64,000 nucleotides of DNA from contig NZ_AHCA01000001.1 in assembly GCF_000238355.1 (NCBI RefSeq), forward strand, positions 868,001 through 932,000, in the 5' to 3' direction. Below are positions 13,069 through 23,080 of the stretch, piece after piece (the stretch's first letter is position 1; every line of letters starts with the position of its first letter). The translations under genes and the position numbers were made by a program. Below the pieces are notes generated by a model. That model ran no database searches. It worked only from the letters and a program-made list of their open reading frames with translations, and had not been told where the DNA came from. This stretch comes from Pseudoalteromonas haloplanktis ATCC 14393 (GTDB taxonomy: Bacteria; Pseudomonadota; Gammaproteobacteria; Enterobacterales; Alteromonadaceae).

Positions 13069-14085
13069 ATGCTATCTGTAAGCCAGTTGTCTATAGATTA
13101 TGGCACCAACCGCGTAGTAAGCGAGCTAAATTTATCACTCGAAAAAAGTGAAATCCTCATGCTAGTAGGCCCTACAGGCTGTGGTAAAAGTACCATTTTG
13201 CAAGCACTTGCTGGACTAATCCCAATCACTGAAGGAGAAATAAACTTAGGCAAATGGCGGGCAACGCCAAAGCTTACTGTGCCACCTGAAAAACGCAGTG
13301 TGGGCATGGTATTTCAAGATTTTGCGTTATTTCCGCATTTAACTGTTGAGCAAAATATTTGCTTTAGGTTAAAAGACACCGCAGTAGCCGATCATTGGAT
13401 CACGCTACTTGGTCTTGAAGCGTTCCGTAATAAAAAACCGTCAACCCTTTCTGGCGGTCAAAAGCAACGAGTTGCCCTTGCGCGTACACTTGCCCATCAG
13501 CCCGATTTTGTTTTACTTGATGAACCACTGTCAAATCTTGATGCCGCATTAAAAGACATGCTGCGCTGGGATATTCGCAATGCGCTTAAAAAAGCTGGCG
13601 TGCCTGCTATTTGGGTTACCCATGATCAAGAAGAAGCCTTATCTATCGGTGACCGTGTGGGGGTTTTACAAGCTGGTAAAATTCAACAACTCGATACTCC
13701 CGAGCACTGCTTTAGCATGCCAAGCAATCGTTTTGTGGCGCGATTCTTAGGAGAAGCGAGCTTTATTCAAGGTCAATTTAATCAAGGTATAGCCCGTACA
13801 GATATCGGAAATGTTCCGGCACACGGTGTAGACTGCGAACACGGTGATGTAGACGTATTATTACGTCCCGATGACGTAGTTTTAGTTCAAGGTGAAACTG
13901 GCAATAACGGGGTTGTAGTATGGGTTCGCTTTGAAGGTGGCAGCCGTTTATGCGCCGTTGAGCTTGATTGTAAAACACAGGTTACGAGCCGCGTAAGCCA
14001 TGAAGTCGTCGTAAACCCTGGCGATAAAGTACATGTTTCGTTAAGCACGTCTCACCCATTAGCTGTTTATAAACGCGAACAATAA
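13069..14085 (+). CDS. fbpC: Ferric-iron ABC transporter ATPase
   Basis: The 338-residue protein has the full ABC ATPase set: Walker A GPTGCGKST (near residue 33), Q-loop FQDFALFPHLT, signature LSGGQKQR, Walker B FVLLDEPLSN and the switch His in WVTHD. The C-terminal 110 residues form a TOBE-like domain, as in FbpC, AfuC and PotA. It energises uptake by the FbpA/FbpB pair in the inner membrane and is the last gene before a strong terminator at 14091-14116. Confidence 0.92.
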   Translation: MLSVSQLSIDYGTNRVVSELNLSLEKSEILMLVGPTGCGKSTILQALAGLIPITEGEINLGKWRATPKLTVPPEKRSVGMVFQDFALFPHLTVEQNICFRLKDTAVADHWITLLGLEAFRNKKPSTLSGGQKQRVALARTLAHQPDFVLLDEPLSNLDAALKDMLRWDIRNALKKAGVPAIWVTHDQEEALSIGDRVGVLQAGKIQQLDTPEHCFSMPSNRFVARFLGEASFIQGQFNQGIARTDIGNVPAHGVDCEHGDVDVLLRPDDVVLVQGETGNNGVVVWVRFEGGSRLCAVELDCKTQVTSRVSHEVVVNPGDKVHVSLSTSHPLAVYKREQ

Positions 14086-14090
14086 AACGA

Positions 14091-14116
14091 AAAAAGCCCA
14101 TGGTTATGGGCTTTTT
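14091..14116. terminator. Rho-independent terminator of iron operon
   Basis: AAAAAGCCCA and TGGGCTTTTT form a 10-bp perfect stem around a 6-nt loop, ending in a T-run. It begins 6 bp after fbpC. Its A/T symmetry means it can also terminate the convergent collagenase gene. Confidence 0.9.
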
Positions 14117-14134
14117 GATCATTTTATTTGACTG

Positions 14135-16912
14135 TTATTCGCGACAGCCTTGGCTGTTAAAATCAACCACCAAACTGGCACCATTACTATTCCCTGCCAC
14201 TTTTAAGTAGCCCCAATATTCATTTTGACCGGAGATAAAAATACACTCTGCGTTACCGTTATTAGTTGAATGCGCTACTTCGTTAGACCCATTTGGCCAA
14301 CCACTTGCCGCATAGCTTAAACTAATATCACCACTGCCATTTGCGGTAGTGATTGCAATGCCACTTTGGCTTTGCACATCGGCAATACTAAACCACATAG
14401 GATCCGTGTTTCCTAAACAAATCACTTCACCATCATTTAAACGGCCACTACTGCGACTCCCTTGTGTAGCACATACATCGGGTACATTCGCGGTTGCTTG
14501 GGTAAACGACGCTGTTAGCTGAACATTATCAAACGCATTGTAACCGCGCAGCATTATTTGGTATGTACCTTGTTGGGCTGGTTCAATAACACATTGCTCA
14601 TTATTGCCACCAAGATAAGGGCGACAATCGTAAATAGCTTCACTTGGTGTGGCTTCATAACTAACATATAAATCTGCATCACCTGTGCCGCCTGCAATAT
14701 TAAAGGTAAGCTCACTTGCACCTTGCGGCACCTCAAAAGTGAAGTACTGCAGTTCGTCCTGCTGGCCACTCACATTAATTGATTGACCATTTTGAAGTAT
14801 ATCATCTCCACCACTACTACTTTGCTCGATACTCGCAGTTGTCGTTACAGATATACTTGCACCTTCGTTATCAACGACCGTTAGACTAACACTGTATTCT
14901 CCGGCACTGGTATAAGTGTGCAGTGGGTTTGCTTCATTAGATGTACTGCCATCACCAAAATCCCATTGGTAACTTACAATAGAACCATCGCTATCTATAC
15001 TACCGCTGCTAGTAAAGCTAATTTCATTATTTTGTACACCGGAATAAGGGCCATTTATTTGTGCTGTGGGCGTACTATTGGTTGGAGTGCCTGCAACAAA
15101 ATCATCACACCATTGTACAAATTCATTCTCGTAACTGTTAGCCCATTGGACTGTTTTAGCTTTGTAAGCACTCCAATCACCCACGCGAGTATGAGCAAGC
15201 ATGGCATTTACTTCATCGTTATGGCGTTCAAACATAAAACGTACCGCTAAGTAACCCCAACGGTAAATTCGATCTTGATCAAAGCCATCATAAGTAGTGG
15301 CAAAAATCTGTGCGAGTGTAAAACGTGAGCCATCGCTAATGGTCGCTTTTGCTGCATCGTTGTTATTTAAATTTGCAACGTATTCTGCAACACCTTCAGA
15401 CCACCACACAATATCTTCTGTGGGTGAGTTAAAATTACCATATAAATCAAAGCGACCATCCAAGTAATGCACATATTCGTGCTCTAAGTTCCAAACATAG
15501 TGCTCGGCGTTGGCATAACTTGCTTCATAGGCAATAAAGTTTGCTTGATTACCTACAACTGATGGATCGCCTTCTAAATACATCCCGCCATTATTGGTGT
15601 TAATACCAAAAATAGCGCCTGCGTATTTACCATAATCGTCGCTGCTATCAAATATATTTACTTGTAAAAAGCTGTTGTTGTCATCTGCAACAGGCGTGTT
15701 GTTAGTAGCGAGCTTAGTATGAAATAATCCCTCTTCAGCGCCCATTGCGTCACACGCTGCGGCATGCTGAATGGCGGTCATGTTTTGTGAGCGAATTTTA
15801 ATGGTACTGCTACAGCTATAACTTTGCGACAAGGCTTGTGCAATTAAATCATCAACAAAGCCACATATGCCATAATCATTACAATCAGCGTAGTAGCTTA
15901 CTGAATCTGCCGCTGCAAGCCATACCGCGTCGCCATAGCCAAAGCTGCTATAGGTGCTAAAAATTGCCTTTAAGCCGTTATCAACAGAGGTTTGAATGGC
16001 GGTATTTGAATACTGTTTTAACCTTGCAAGTTCACTGGCTGCATTAACTATTAAGTATTGTGCATCAGAGCCAATCATCCATTGCTTTTGCGTAAATGCA
16101 CTGAGTTTAGCGACTAAGTCAGTATCTGTGCCAACAGCTGTAACAAATGCATCATTCCACTGCCCGCGATAAAGCAAAGTAAAAATGCCATTTACTGCGC
16201 TGCGCATATTCCATTTTGCAGCATAGCTTTCGTTAAAACGGGTTAGCCACTGTTTAACAACACTCAAGTAACGATGTTGTTGGTCAGCACTGTCCATAGT
16301 GATGATCACTTCAGAAAGGGTTTTGCCGTGACCATCGTTATCATCATAAAAATGGCTATTATTAACAAACGCGTCAATTGCATCAATAACTGCGGGCGTT
16401 ACCCATGTACTAAAACTGACACTGTCGTTATAAAATTCAACATAAAAGCCAGCACGTAAGTATAAAAATAACGCCTCTAACTCAATATCCCCACCGCCAG
16501 CGTAAGTCTGTGAGAGCGACTTAGCATGATTGGCTACGGCATACATATTATCAGAGCTAAATACTTGCCCCTGAATTGACGCAGAAGCACTAAAAAGCTG
16601 ATTAACACAACTCGTTCCTTGGCTTTTTAGCTCAGTAATAATGCTGCTAGTGCTGGCAGTAGCAAGTGCCGTTAAGTCACAACTCACTGTGGCTGCCTGA
16701 CTACGCATCATCATATTAGTTAACTGTTGCGGTTGTGTTTGTAACTGAGCAATGGGCGCTTTGTCATTATGATGGTGCTCAACACCATGATGGTGAGCAC
16801 GATCGACAATCGCTGTTTGTGGCGTAAATAGACGCTCATTAGTGGTGTTTGCAAGTGCAATCGTACTTGCTCCAAGTATCGGTAGCGCCAGAATCAATGT
16901 ATTAATTTTCAT
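14135..16912 (-). CDS. Secreted M9 collagenase with PKD and PPC domains
   Basis: The 925-residue protein has a signal peptide (cut near IALA-NTT), a helical activator region at about 75-400, a peptidase M9 catalytic domain with HEYVH at 478-482 and the downstream Glu in WWSEGVAE (506), a PKD domain at about 635-715 (SYQWDFGDGS) and a PPC domain at about 725-820, followed by a C-terminal module of about 100 residues. The order matches Vibrio-type collagenases that degrade collagen and gelatin outside the cell. A His-rich run (residues 40-48, in the propeptide) is unusual. The gene is monocistronic and convergent with fbpC. Confidence 0.92.
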   Translation of the reverse strand: MKINTLILALPILGASTIALANTTNERLFTPQTAIVDRAHHHGVEHHHNDKAPIAQLQTQPQQLTNMMMRSQAATVSCDLTALATASTSSIITELKSQGTSCVNQLFSASASIQGQVFSSDNMYAVANHAKSLSQTYAGGGDIELEALFLYLRAGFYVEFYNDSVSFSTWVTPAVIDAIDAFVNNSHFYDDNDGHGKTLSEVIITMDSADQQHRYLSVVKQWLTRFNESYAAKWNMRSAVNGIFTLLYRGQWNDAFVTAVGTDTDLVAKLSAFTQKQWMIGSDAQYLIVNAASELARLKQYSNTAIQTSVDNGLKAIFSTYSSFGYGDAVWLAAADSVSYYADCNDYGICGFVDDLIAQALSQSYSCSSTIKIRSQNMTAIQHAAACDAMGAEEGLFHTKLATNNTPVADDNNSFLQVNIFDSSDDYGKYAGAIFGINTNNGGMYLEGDPSVVGNQANFIAYEASYANAEHYVWNLEHEYVHYLDGRFDLYGNFNSPTEDIVWWSEGVAEYVANLNNNDAAKATISDGSRFTLAQIFATTYDGFDQDRIYRWGYLAVRFMFERHNDEVNAMLAHTRVGDWSAYKAKTVQWANSYENEFVQWCDDFVAGTPTNSTPTAQINGPYSGVQNNEISFTSSGSIDSDGSIVSYQWDFGDGSTSNEANPLHTYTSAGEYSVSLTVVDNEGASISVTTTASIEQSSSGGDDILQNGQSINVSGQQDELQYFTFEVPQGASELTFNIAGGTGDADLYVSYEATPSEAIYDCRPYLGGNNEQCVIEPAQQGTYQIMLRGYNAFDNVQLTASFTQATANVPDVCATQGSRSSGRLNDGEVICLGNTDPMWFSIADVQSQSGIAITTANGSGDISLSYAASGWPNGSNEVAHSTNNGNAECIFISGQNEYWGYLKVAGNSNGASLVVDFNSQGCRE

Positions 16913-16988
16913 AATTTACCTTTGATAATTTTTATTATCTCAATCCAGAACGGGTTATTGAGGATGCAATTTGTAACATTTAATTATC

Positions 16989-17000
16989 ATTGTATACAAT
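16989..17000. promoter_or_regulatory. Perfect palindrome ATTGTATACAAT upstream of collagenase
   Basis: This 12-bp palindrome lies 77 bp upstream of the collagenase start in the 287-bp gap between collagenase and the EAL gene. A one-mismatch copy is found before the HExxH lipoprotein gene (6908-6919). A shared operator is possible. The rest of the gap is AT-rich, with no gene seen. Confidence 0.4.
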
Positions 17001-17199
17001 ATATTTTATATAACATTAACGAATATCAATATATTGGTTTTAGCAAATAAATAAAAAGTAATACTTTACAACTACATTTAGGCTGCTGCTAAAAACCTGA
17101 AATATACTTATAAAAGAGGGAGTAACGGAGGGGTTCACCTAAACGCTGGTTAAAACATTAAACACCTTAACCAAAGTTCCGATTCAATGTGGTTGTGTA

Positions 17200-18738
17200 T
17201 TAGGATTTTTCTTTGGTACTCATAAACTGTTTAAATTGCTTTATAGGCATTGGTTTACCGTATTTCCAGCCTTGACCAAACTGCACACCTGCTATTTTTA
17301 AAATAGCTTCTTGCTCTTGAGTTTCAATGCCCTCAGCAACACAGGTGTAACCAAGTTTGCTCACTAACTCCATAATATAGGGGATCATTGAAGCCTTTAA
17401 TCCAGCAGTCGCAATATCTTGTACAAAGGTGCGGTCAATTTTAAGTTGATGAAAACTTAAATTTTGTAAGTTAGCTAAATTCGAGTAACCCGTACCAAAG
17501 TCATCGATTGATAACGTAAACCCCGCATCGGCTAAACTTTGTAAGTGGCCGTGGGCAATATTTGAATCAAGATACTCATCTTCGGTGATCTCTAAACAAA
17601 TACTAAATCGGGACGCTAACAATCCAGGCATCTGTATCAACTCTGACAATTTACCTTGTTGAACATCATAGGGGAAAATATTTAACGAGACTTTAAAGCC
17701 ATCAGGCAACTGAGACGCCTCACTCAATTCATCTAATATGGTAATAACCATTGCTTGGGTAAATACCCAAGTTTGTTGATGCTTACGAATTAAGGGAATA
17801 AATTCATCGGGAGTAAGCATGCCAAATTTGTCTTTAAATCGTGCTAAGACTTCACACCCTATCACCTGCTGAGTTTGCAAATCTATGATGGGTTGGTAAG
17901 TCCAATAAAAAGACTGATGATACAAACCTCGACGCACCCTACGCCATGTTGAACGTTTGGTCGCCATATAATAACTTGCCAATAAGCCCGCTGATAAGCC
18001 CGCTAACACACACAATGCAAGACAGATTAAAAACAGCATACTTTTTTGGCTAATGTACTCCCGCCACGGGGAAAATACCGCAACACAATAATTCGGGGTC
18101 ACTTGACTACACACCACTAAGCTCTCATACGGCAGTACCATTGAGGAACTTATTTTTTCGTACAGGCCTTCGACTCCAGTCAAGTGGTTAATCGTTTGCT
18201 TAGTTTTGAAAAATACCTGCCAATTTTTAGCGCGCACGCTGTGCAAGTCAATTTTGGCGGGTTGAATAATAGCGTTGTAATTATGTTGGCGCACAATAAT
18301 AGCCTGCATGATGCGCTCAGGAAATAAAATCAGAGAAAATGCAGGAGCGAACCTAACTCTGACACCATCACGCTCGATATAATCAGGCGCTTTATCGTTG
18401 AGTGGCGTTGCAAGTAAACCGTTTCCCGCTGTGCAAACTAATTTATCGTTTTTAAAAAAGCCAATATCGATCAAATAAGTGGCATCAAATAATGCTCTTC
18501 GCATAGCCAATAATGTGGTGTCATCGCATTGTGTATAATTTAGCGCATTTAAAGCTGACAGTAACTTTTCACGTTCTGTATCAACAGCCTCAACATGATT
18601 GATTAATAAAGCTGCATCCGCTTGTATTTGATAGTTTAATCGCTGTCCCGCTAAGATAGCCATAATAACAACACCAAAAATACACACCAGAAAACCGACT
18701 AACCCTGCAAACAATGATTTTTGTTGGTACTTTTTCAT
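17200..18738 (-). CDS. CSS-motif EAL phosphodiesterase
   Basis: The 512-residue protein has a membrane helix at about 12-33, a periplasmic domain of about 200 residues with Cys pairs (YTQCDD and KLVCTAGNG) as in the redox-sensing CSS-motif family, a second helix near 232-256, and a cytoplasmic EAL domain from about 270. Catalytic markers are present: E in EVLARF (an EAL variant, EVL), N in SLNIFPYD, E in CLEITED, DDFGTGYSN, K in LKIDRTF and E in VAEGIET. The protein should hydrolyse c-di-GMP, coupling periplasmic disulfide state to biofilm signalling. The curli locus lies some 25 kb away, so a functional link is conjecture. Confidence 0.88.
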   Translation of the reverse strand: MKKYQQKSLFAGLVGFLVCIFGVVIMAILAGQRLNYQIQADAALLINHVEAVDTEREKLLSALNALNYTQCDDTTLLAMRRALFDATYLIDIGFFKNDKLVCTAGNGLLATPLNDKAPDYIERDGVRVRFAPAFSLILFPERIMQAIIVRQHNYNAIIQPAKIDLHSVRAKNWQVFFKTKQTINHLTGVEGLYEKISSSMVLPYESLVVCSQVTPNYCVAVFSPWREYISQKSMLFLICLALCVLAGLSAGLLASYYMATKRSTWRRVRRGLYHQSFYWTYQPIIDLQTQQVIGCEVLARFKDKFGMLTPDEFIPLIRKHQQTWVFTQAMVITILDELSEASQLPDGFKVSLNIFPYDVQQGKLSELIQMPGLLASRFSICLEITEDEYLDSNIAHGHLQSLADAGFTLSIDDFGTGYSNLANLQNLSFHQLKIDRTFVQDIATAGLKASMIPYIMELVSKLGYTCVAEGIETQEQEAILKIAGVQFGQGWKYGKPMPIKQFKQFMSTKEKS

Positions 18739-18882
18739 GAAGGCTACGTCACTATCCCATTATTGTTGTTATTATCGTATTTTGAAGTTTAGGTTAATTG
18801 GTGAGTTTTAGCTATACTAGCTTTTAAGTAAATAAAATTTATTCGTTTAAAATCAAATTCATTACCAAATCAGTAACAACTA

Positions 18883-18928
18883 AAAACAATACTTTTGGGT
18901 TAATATCAAAACAATACAAAAACAATAC
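18883..18928 (+). repeat. Three copies of AAAACAATAC in promoter gap
   Basis: The decamer occurs at 18883-18892, 18908-18917 and 18919-18928, in the 317-bp gap between the EAL gene and the lacI-type gene. The gap also contains an AGTGT-N5-ACACT inverted repeat (18978-18992). The function of the repeats is unknown; low-complexity AT-rich sequence is an alternative explanation. Confidence 0.4.
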
Positions 18929-19055
18929 TTTTTTATTAATAACAATAATAAGAAACGACCTTCTACCGCTTCTGCCTAGTGTAATTAACACTTTGATTTA
19001 AATTTAAATATGTTAATTTATCGACTATATCAAGTTGGCTATTTCTGAGAGCGGT

Positions 19056-20087
19056 ATGAGTAAAAAAAATCATTGGACATTAAAAAGCATCGCCAAAGAA
19101 CTCGGCGTTTCAAATGCCACAGTTTCCAATGCCTTTAACCGCCCAGATCAACTATCAAAAAGCCGACGCGAGTCAATCTTAGCCGCTTGTAACGAGCTTG
19201 GATATTTTGGACCAAATAAAGCAGCACAATCATTACGCCGTGGTAAATTTAATATTGTCGCACTGGTACTCCCCGACAGCATTGAGTATATGGTGTCAGA
19301 CCCTGTTGCCAGCAGTTTTATGCGTGGCGTGGCGTCCATACTCGAAAAAGACGGTATCAATCTTTTATTATTTTCGGGTAACAGCGATAGTCTAAATAGT
19401 GTCATTGATTTTGTTGATGGCTTTATTTGTTATGGTCGCCCGCGTAATCAATCATTAGTCGAACAGCTAAAAACGGTGCCTAAGCATGTGGTTACTGTTG
19501 ATTTTGATATAGATAGAAATGCCTCAGTTAATATCAATAATGAGCAAGCAAGCTACGAAGTAGCAAAACATGCTTTACACAATAAACACGATCAGGTTGC
19601 AATACTAGGGCTGCGTTTATTGGATGAAAACGTACTGTGCCGTGTCTATGATCACCATGAATGTGAGGCCGGCCAATCTATAGCTCACCAACGTTTACGT
19701 GGTTATCAAAAGGCACTAACTGAGCTTGATATTCCCATTGCAGAAGACCGCATTTGGAATATTCCTGAAAGTAGTGAACGCTTTGCAAGTATTGCAGCTA
19801 AAGAAGCTCTTTGTAGCTTACCTCGCCCTAATGTAATGCTGTGTATGAGTGATTTAATAGCCCTTGCAGCAATGCGTGAAGCTTTGAAGTTAGGTTTAAA
19901 AATACCCGAGGATATTCGGATCGTTGGATTTGATGGTATAGATGAAGCACAACGGTTTGTTCCCAAGCTAACCACTATCCACCAAAACAGTGAAGAAAAA
20001 GGCGCTTTAGCCGCCAATTTATTTATTACTAAAGAAGAACAAAAAGCACTTATTAACTACGAGTTACAATTAGGCCAAAGTGGCTAA
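19056..20087 (+). CDS. LacI-family regulator of sucrose genes
   Basis: A DNA-binding repressor of 343 residues, with a LacI helix-turn-helix at residues 8-30 (LKSIAKELGVSNATVSNAFN) and a periplasmic-binding-like effector domain from about 60. The ATG at 19056 is preferred over the in-frame TTG at 19035, because a GAGAG purine tract lies just upstream of it and the HTH then begins at the usual distance from the N-terminus. The gene is convergent with sucrose phosphorylase. The two TTAATCGATTAA palindromes before the sucrose genes are its likely operators, with sucrose or a breakdown product as inducer; this is inferred from clustering. Confidence 0.88.
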   Translation: MSKKNHWTLKSIAKELGVSNATVSNAFNRPDQLSKSRRESILAACNELGYFGPNKAAQSLRRGKFNIVALVLPDSIEYMVSDPVASSFMRGVASILEKDGINLLLFSGNSDSLNSVIDFVDGFICYGRPRNQSLVEQLKTVPKHVVTVDFDIDRNASVNINNEQASYEVAKHALHNKHDQVAILGLRLLDENVLCRVYDHHECEAGQSIAHQRLRGYQKALTELDIPIAEDRIWNIPESSERFASIAAKEALCSLPRPNVMLCMSDLIALAAMREALKLGLKIPEDIRIVGFDGIDEAQRFVPKLTTIHQNSEEKGALAANLFITKEEQKALINYELQLGQSG

Positions 20088-20104
20088 TAAGTGCCTTAAT
20101 TAAA

Positions 20105-21577
20105 CTAGCTTAATAAATCGCTTAATGATGTGGTTATTTGTTCGTTTTCATTTTGCTCAATGATTAAAGCTTCGCGGCTTTCGAAGTTAACTTTGAGCTC
20201 TATTGCTTGCTCACCTTGCTGCCATTTTAGGCTACAGCAATTACCACTACCTGCAACATTAAACTCTCCGTTAAACGCACTGCGCGTATTACGGATAGTG
20301 ATTAATTTTAGCAATCCTTGTACAACCGGTTTGGTCAGTGACTGGTCAATAATATTCGCATCTAAATAAGGACGGTTAATATCACGACCGACATTAGATG
20401 TTGCCAGCAATTCCATATCGTTTTCACACGCGAAAAGTCCGCCGTAGTAGACCTGAGGTACACCTGGTGCAAAAAATTGTATGGCACGAGCTAGCAGATA
20501 ATCAAAGTCACTTGTGCCTAATGCATTATAATACGTACAATTTACTTGGTATAAGTCGACATTGCTGGCAGCTGCGCCTGTTGCTTGACGACTTTGATCG
20601 TGACTATTTGCATGAATCGTCTCAACCAAGTTATCTATTTGTGCTGCATTTAGTAGCCCCGCTTTATCACCCATTGGCCCTGCATCTATGATGCCTATAC
20701 CATCATGGGTATCCAGAACCGTTAAACAGTTTCGAGGTGAAATTCCTAACCATTTCACCAACGCGTCACTGTTGTTGGTAAATAAACTATGTAAAATTAG
20801 CGGCGGTAAGGCAAAGTCGTAGACCATGTTCACACGTTTTGCGACTTCAACCTGAGTTTGATAATGGCTATGGATCTCAGCAATTGTTTCCATCCCCAAT
20901 TCATTCGCTTGAGCTGAAAGTTTATCCAGATAATCAAATGTTTGATCAAGCATAAAGCAATTGGTACCCGCTTTTTTTATCGCATAGCCTGCTGCATCTA
21001 ACCGAATAATATTTACGTTATTTTGCGAAAACTTTGTCAACACATTATCTAAATATGCAATCCCCGCACTAGACTTAACATTTATATCGATTTGATTGTC
21101 GGTAAACGTTGTCCAAAACTCATACGTTTCCCCGTCTTCACAGGCTATTGGCGTGAAGCAACTACCTGGGCGCGGGCGATAAATAGCTTGTTGTTCAGCG
21201 TCGCTCATACCTTTAGGGAAAACATCTTCTTTTGTTAAAAACAAATCCCAATAAGCTGATTTTTTGCCATTTTTTAGCACGTCTTTAAATTGAAAAGATT
21301 GCGCTGACACATGATTAACAATCAAATCAGCCATCAAATCATACTCTTTACCTAGAGTTTGAATGTCTTGCCATGTACCAATACGCTCATCAACAGCGCT
21401 ATGATCAATTGGGTCAAAACCGGCATCACTGCCATCAATCGGGTTATAAAAAGGTAATAAATGCACCCCACCAAAAACGCCTTCAAGGGGGCCATTAAGT
21501 AAGTCAGTTAAAGCGTTAATGTCTTTACCCGTAATTCGATCTGCGTAAGTGATCAGTTGAACTTTATTCTTCATCAT
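20105..21577 (-). CDS. Sucrose phosphorylase (GH13_18)
   Basis: The 490-residue protein aligns by eye with sucrose phosphorylases, which convert sucrose and phosphate to glucose-1-phosphate and fructose. It opens with the typical KNKVQLITYADR. GH13 catalytic residues are visible: nucleophile Asp194 (IIRLDAAGY), acid/base Glu234 (TIAEIHSHY) and the stabilising Asp292 (VLDTHDGIG). There is no signal peptide, so cleavage is cytoplasmic. Sucrose-6'-phosphate and glucosylglycerol phosphorylases are close relatives, but the TonB receptor, carrier and fructokinase nearby favour sucrose. A palindromic operator lies 19 bp upstream of the start. Confidence 0.88.
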   Translation of the reverse strand: MMKNKVQLITYADRITGKDINALTDLLNGPLEGVFGGVHLLPFYNPIDGSDAGFDPIDHSAVDERIGTWQDIQTLGKEYDLMADLIVNHVSAQSFQFKDVLKNGKKSAYWDLFLTKEDVFPKGMSDAEQQAIYRPRPGSCFTPIACEDGETYEFWTTFTDNQIDINVKSSAGIAYLDNVLTKFSQNNVNIIRLDAAGYAIKKAGTNCFMLDQTFDYLDKLSAQANELGMETIAEIHSHYQTQVEVAKRVNMVYDFALPPLILHSLFTNNSDALVKWLGISPRNCLTVLDTHDGIGIIDAGPMGDKAGLLNAAQIDNLVETIHANSHDQSRQATGAAASNVDLYQVNCTYYNALGTSDFDYLLARAIQFFAPGVPQVYYGGLFACENDMELLATSNVGRDINRPYLDANIIDQSLTKPVVQGLLKLITIRNTRSAFNGEFNVAGSGNCCSLKWQQGEQAIELKVNFESREALIIEQNENEQITTSLSDLLS

Positions 21578-21595
21578 GTGTAAATACCAAGTTGA

Positions 21596-21613
21596 ATCTT
21601 AATCGATTAAGAT
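21596..21613. promoter_or_regulatory. LacI-type operator before sucrose phosphorylase
   Basis: ATCTTAATCGATTAAGAT is an 18-bp perfect palindrome with the CG centre typical of LacI operators. It shares the 12-bp core TTAATCGATTAA with the palindrome before the TonB receptor, so both are likely sites of the repressor encoded at 19056. Confidence 0.75.
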
Positions 21614-21690
21614 ATATCTTTAACTACGAAACCAATTTTTACAAGAAGTTTTTACAACTTTGATACAAAGACGGGCTAGTTAAACTATGA

Positions 21691-21723
21691 TTTAGTAATT
21701 AATCTATTGAGTTAATTACTAAA
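21691..21723. promoter_or_regulatory. Inverted repeat before sucrose MFS carrier
   Basis: TTTAGTAATTAA (21691-21702) and TTAATTACTAAA (21712-21723) form a 12-bp perfect inverted repeat with a 9-bp spacer, 30 bp before the carrier start. It may be a degenerate operator of the same repressor or a separate regulatory hairpin. Confidence 0.45.
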
Positions 21724-21752
21724 ATGCTTAACTACCTGACGAGGATATGAAG

Positions 21753-22982
21753 ATGAACAACACACACACACTCGTTAGCAATACATCATTGCAACACATA
21801 CGCTGGTTAACATATATGATGTTTTTTATGTTTGCCATGACCTCAGATGCGGTTGGCATGATCATCCCAGAGTTAATAAAAGAGTTTAATTTAAGTATGA
21901 CACAAGCAAGTGCATTTCATTATGCACCTATGGCCTTAATAGCCTTAAGCGGCTTATTTTTGGGATTTTTAGCCGACAGTTTTGGACGAAAACAAACCAT
22001 CATGCTTGGCTTATTCATATTTTCTATTAGTTGTTTTCTGTTTGCGATAAGCAGTAGTTTTATTATCTTCGTGATACTTTTATGCCTTATTGGTTTGGCC
22101 ATCGGCCTTTTTAAAACGGGCGCTTTAGCTCTGCTCGGTGACATATCACACAGTAACAATGAACACACTAAAACCATGAATAAGGTCGAAGGTTTTTTTG
22201 GCATCGGCGCTATAGTGGGCCCTGCTTTAGTCAGTTTTTTATTAACTCAGCAAGTCAGTTGGACATACTTGTATATTATCGCTGGTGTTATGTGCTTAAT
22301 CCTCGCAGTACTGGCATGGCGTGCAGAATACCCGCCCGTAGTTAAAAGCGCAGAAAAACCGACCTCATTTACCACAACCATGAAAATGGTTAAAAACCCT
22401 TATGCTTTGGGCTTTTCACTTGCTATTGCATTATACGTTGCAACCGAAGTGGCTATTTATGTATGGATGCCAACTCTATTAGCTGACTACACTGGTTCTT
22501 GGACCTTAATGGCAACGTACGCTTTAACAATTTTCTTTATCTTACGCGCTGCTGGTCGCTTTATTGCCGTTTGGCTGCTTAATCGCTTTAGCTGGCAAAG
22601 TGTTATGGTTTGGTTAAGCTTAGGGATTGCCCTTTGTTACGTGGGTACATTGATTGGGGGAGTGAATGCAGCAGTCTTGCTATTGCCTCTTTCTGGCTTG
22701 TTTATGTCTATGGTCTACCCAACTCTTAACTCAAAAGGTATTTCATGCTTTGCTGTACAACAGCATGGAGCGGTTGCAGGGGTTATCCTCTTTTTTACAG
22801 CCCTTTCAGCAGCATTAGCCCCCTTATTTATGGGTATGATCAGTGACATGTTTGGTCATGTAAAATATGGCTTTATTCTCGCTACAGGGTTCGCCGTATT
22901 ATTATTTATAGCCATGCTGTATAACTATTTTAAAGATCCTTCGGCAGCGGCTTTGCACCAAATCAGCTCCGTAAAAGAATAA
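21753..22982 (+). CDS. MFS transporter, probable sucrose uptake
   Basis: A 12-helix major facilitator of about 409 residues, with the MFS loop LGFLADSFGRKQTI between helices 2 and 3. The ATG at 21753 has a GAGGA ribosome site 7 nt upstream; the alternative ATG at 21747 sits only 1 nt from it and is less likely. It lies in the sucrose cluster, divergent from sucrose phosphorylase and upstream of the TonB receptor, so it probably moves sucrose across the inner membrane. Specificity cannot be read from the sequence. Confidence 0.85.
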   Translation: MNNTHTLVSNTSLQHIRWLTYMMFFMFAMTSDAVGMIIPELIKEFNLSMTQASAFHYAPMALIALSGLFLGFLADSFGRKQTIMLGLFIFSISCFLFAISSSFIIFVILLCLIGLAIGLFKTGALALLGDISHSNNEHTKTMNKVEGFFGIGAIVGPALVSFLLTQQVSWTYLYIIAGVMCLILAVLAWRAEYPPVVKSAEKPTSFTTTMKMVKNPYALGFSLAIALYVATEVAIYVWMPTLLADYTGSWTLMATYALTIFFILRAAGRFIAVWLLNRFSWQSVMVWLSLGIALCYVGTLIGGVNAAVLLLPLSGLFMSMVYPTLNSKGISCFAVQQHGAVAGVILFFTALSAALAPLFMGMISDMFGHVKYGFILATGFAVLLFIAMLYNYFKDPSAAALHQISSVKE

Positions 22983-23080
22983 TTTGATGTAAAAAGCATC
23001 AAATAAAATGTCTTTAAAAACAATATTAGTTAAGAAAAACACGATTTATCAGCAAAAAAAAGTTGCTTAATGTAAAAACT

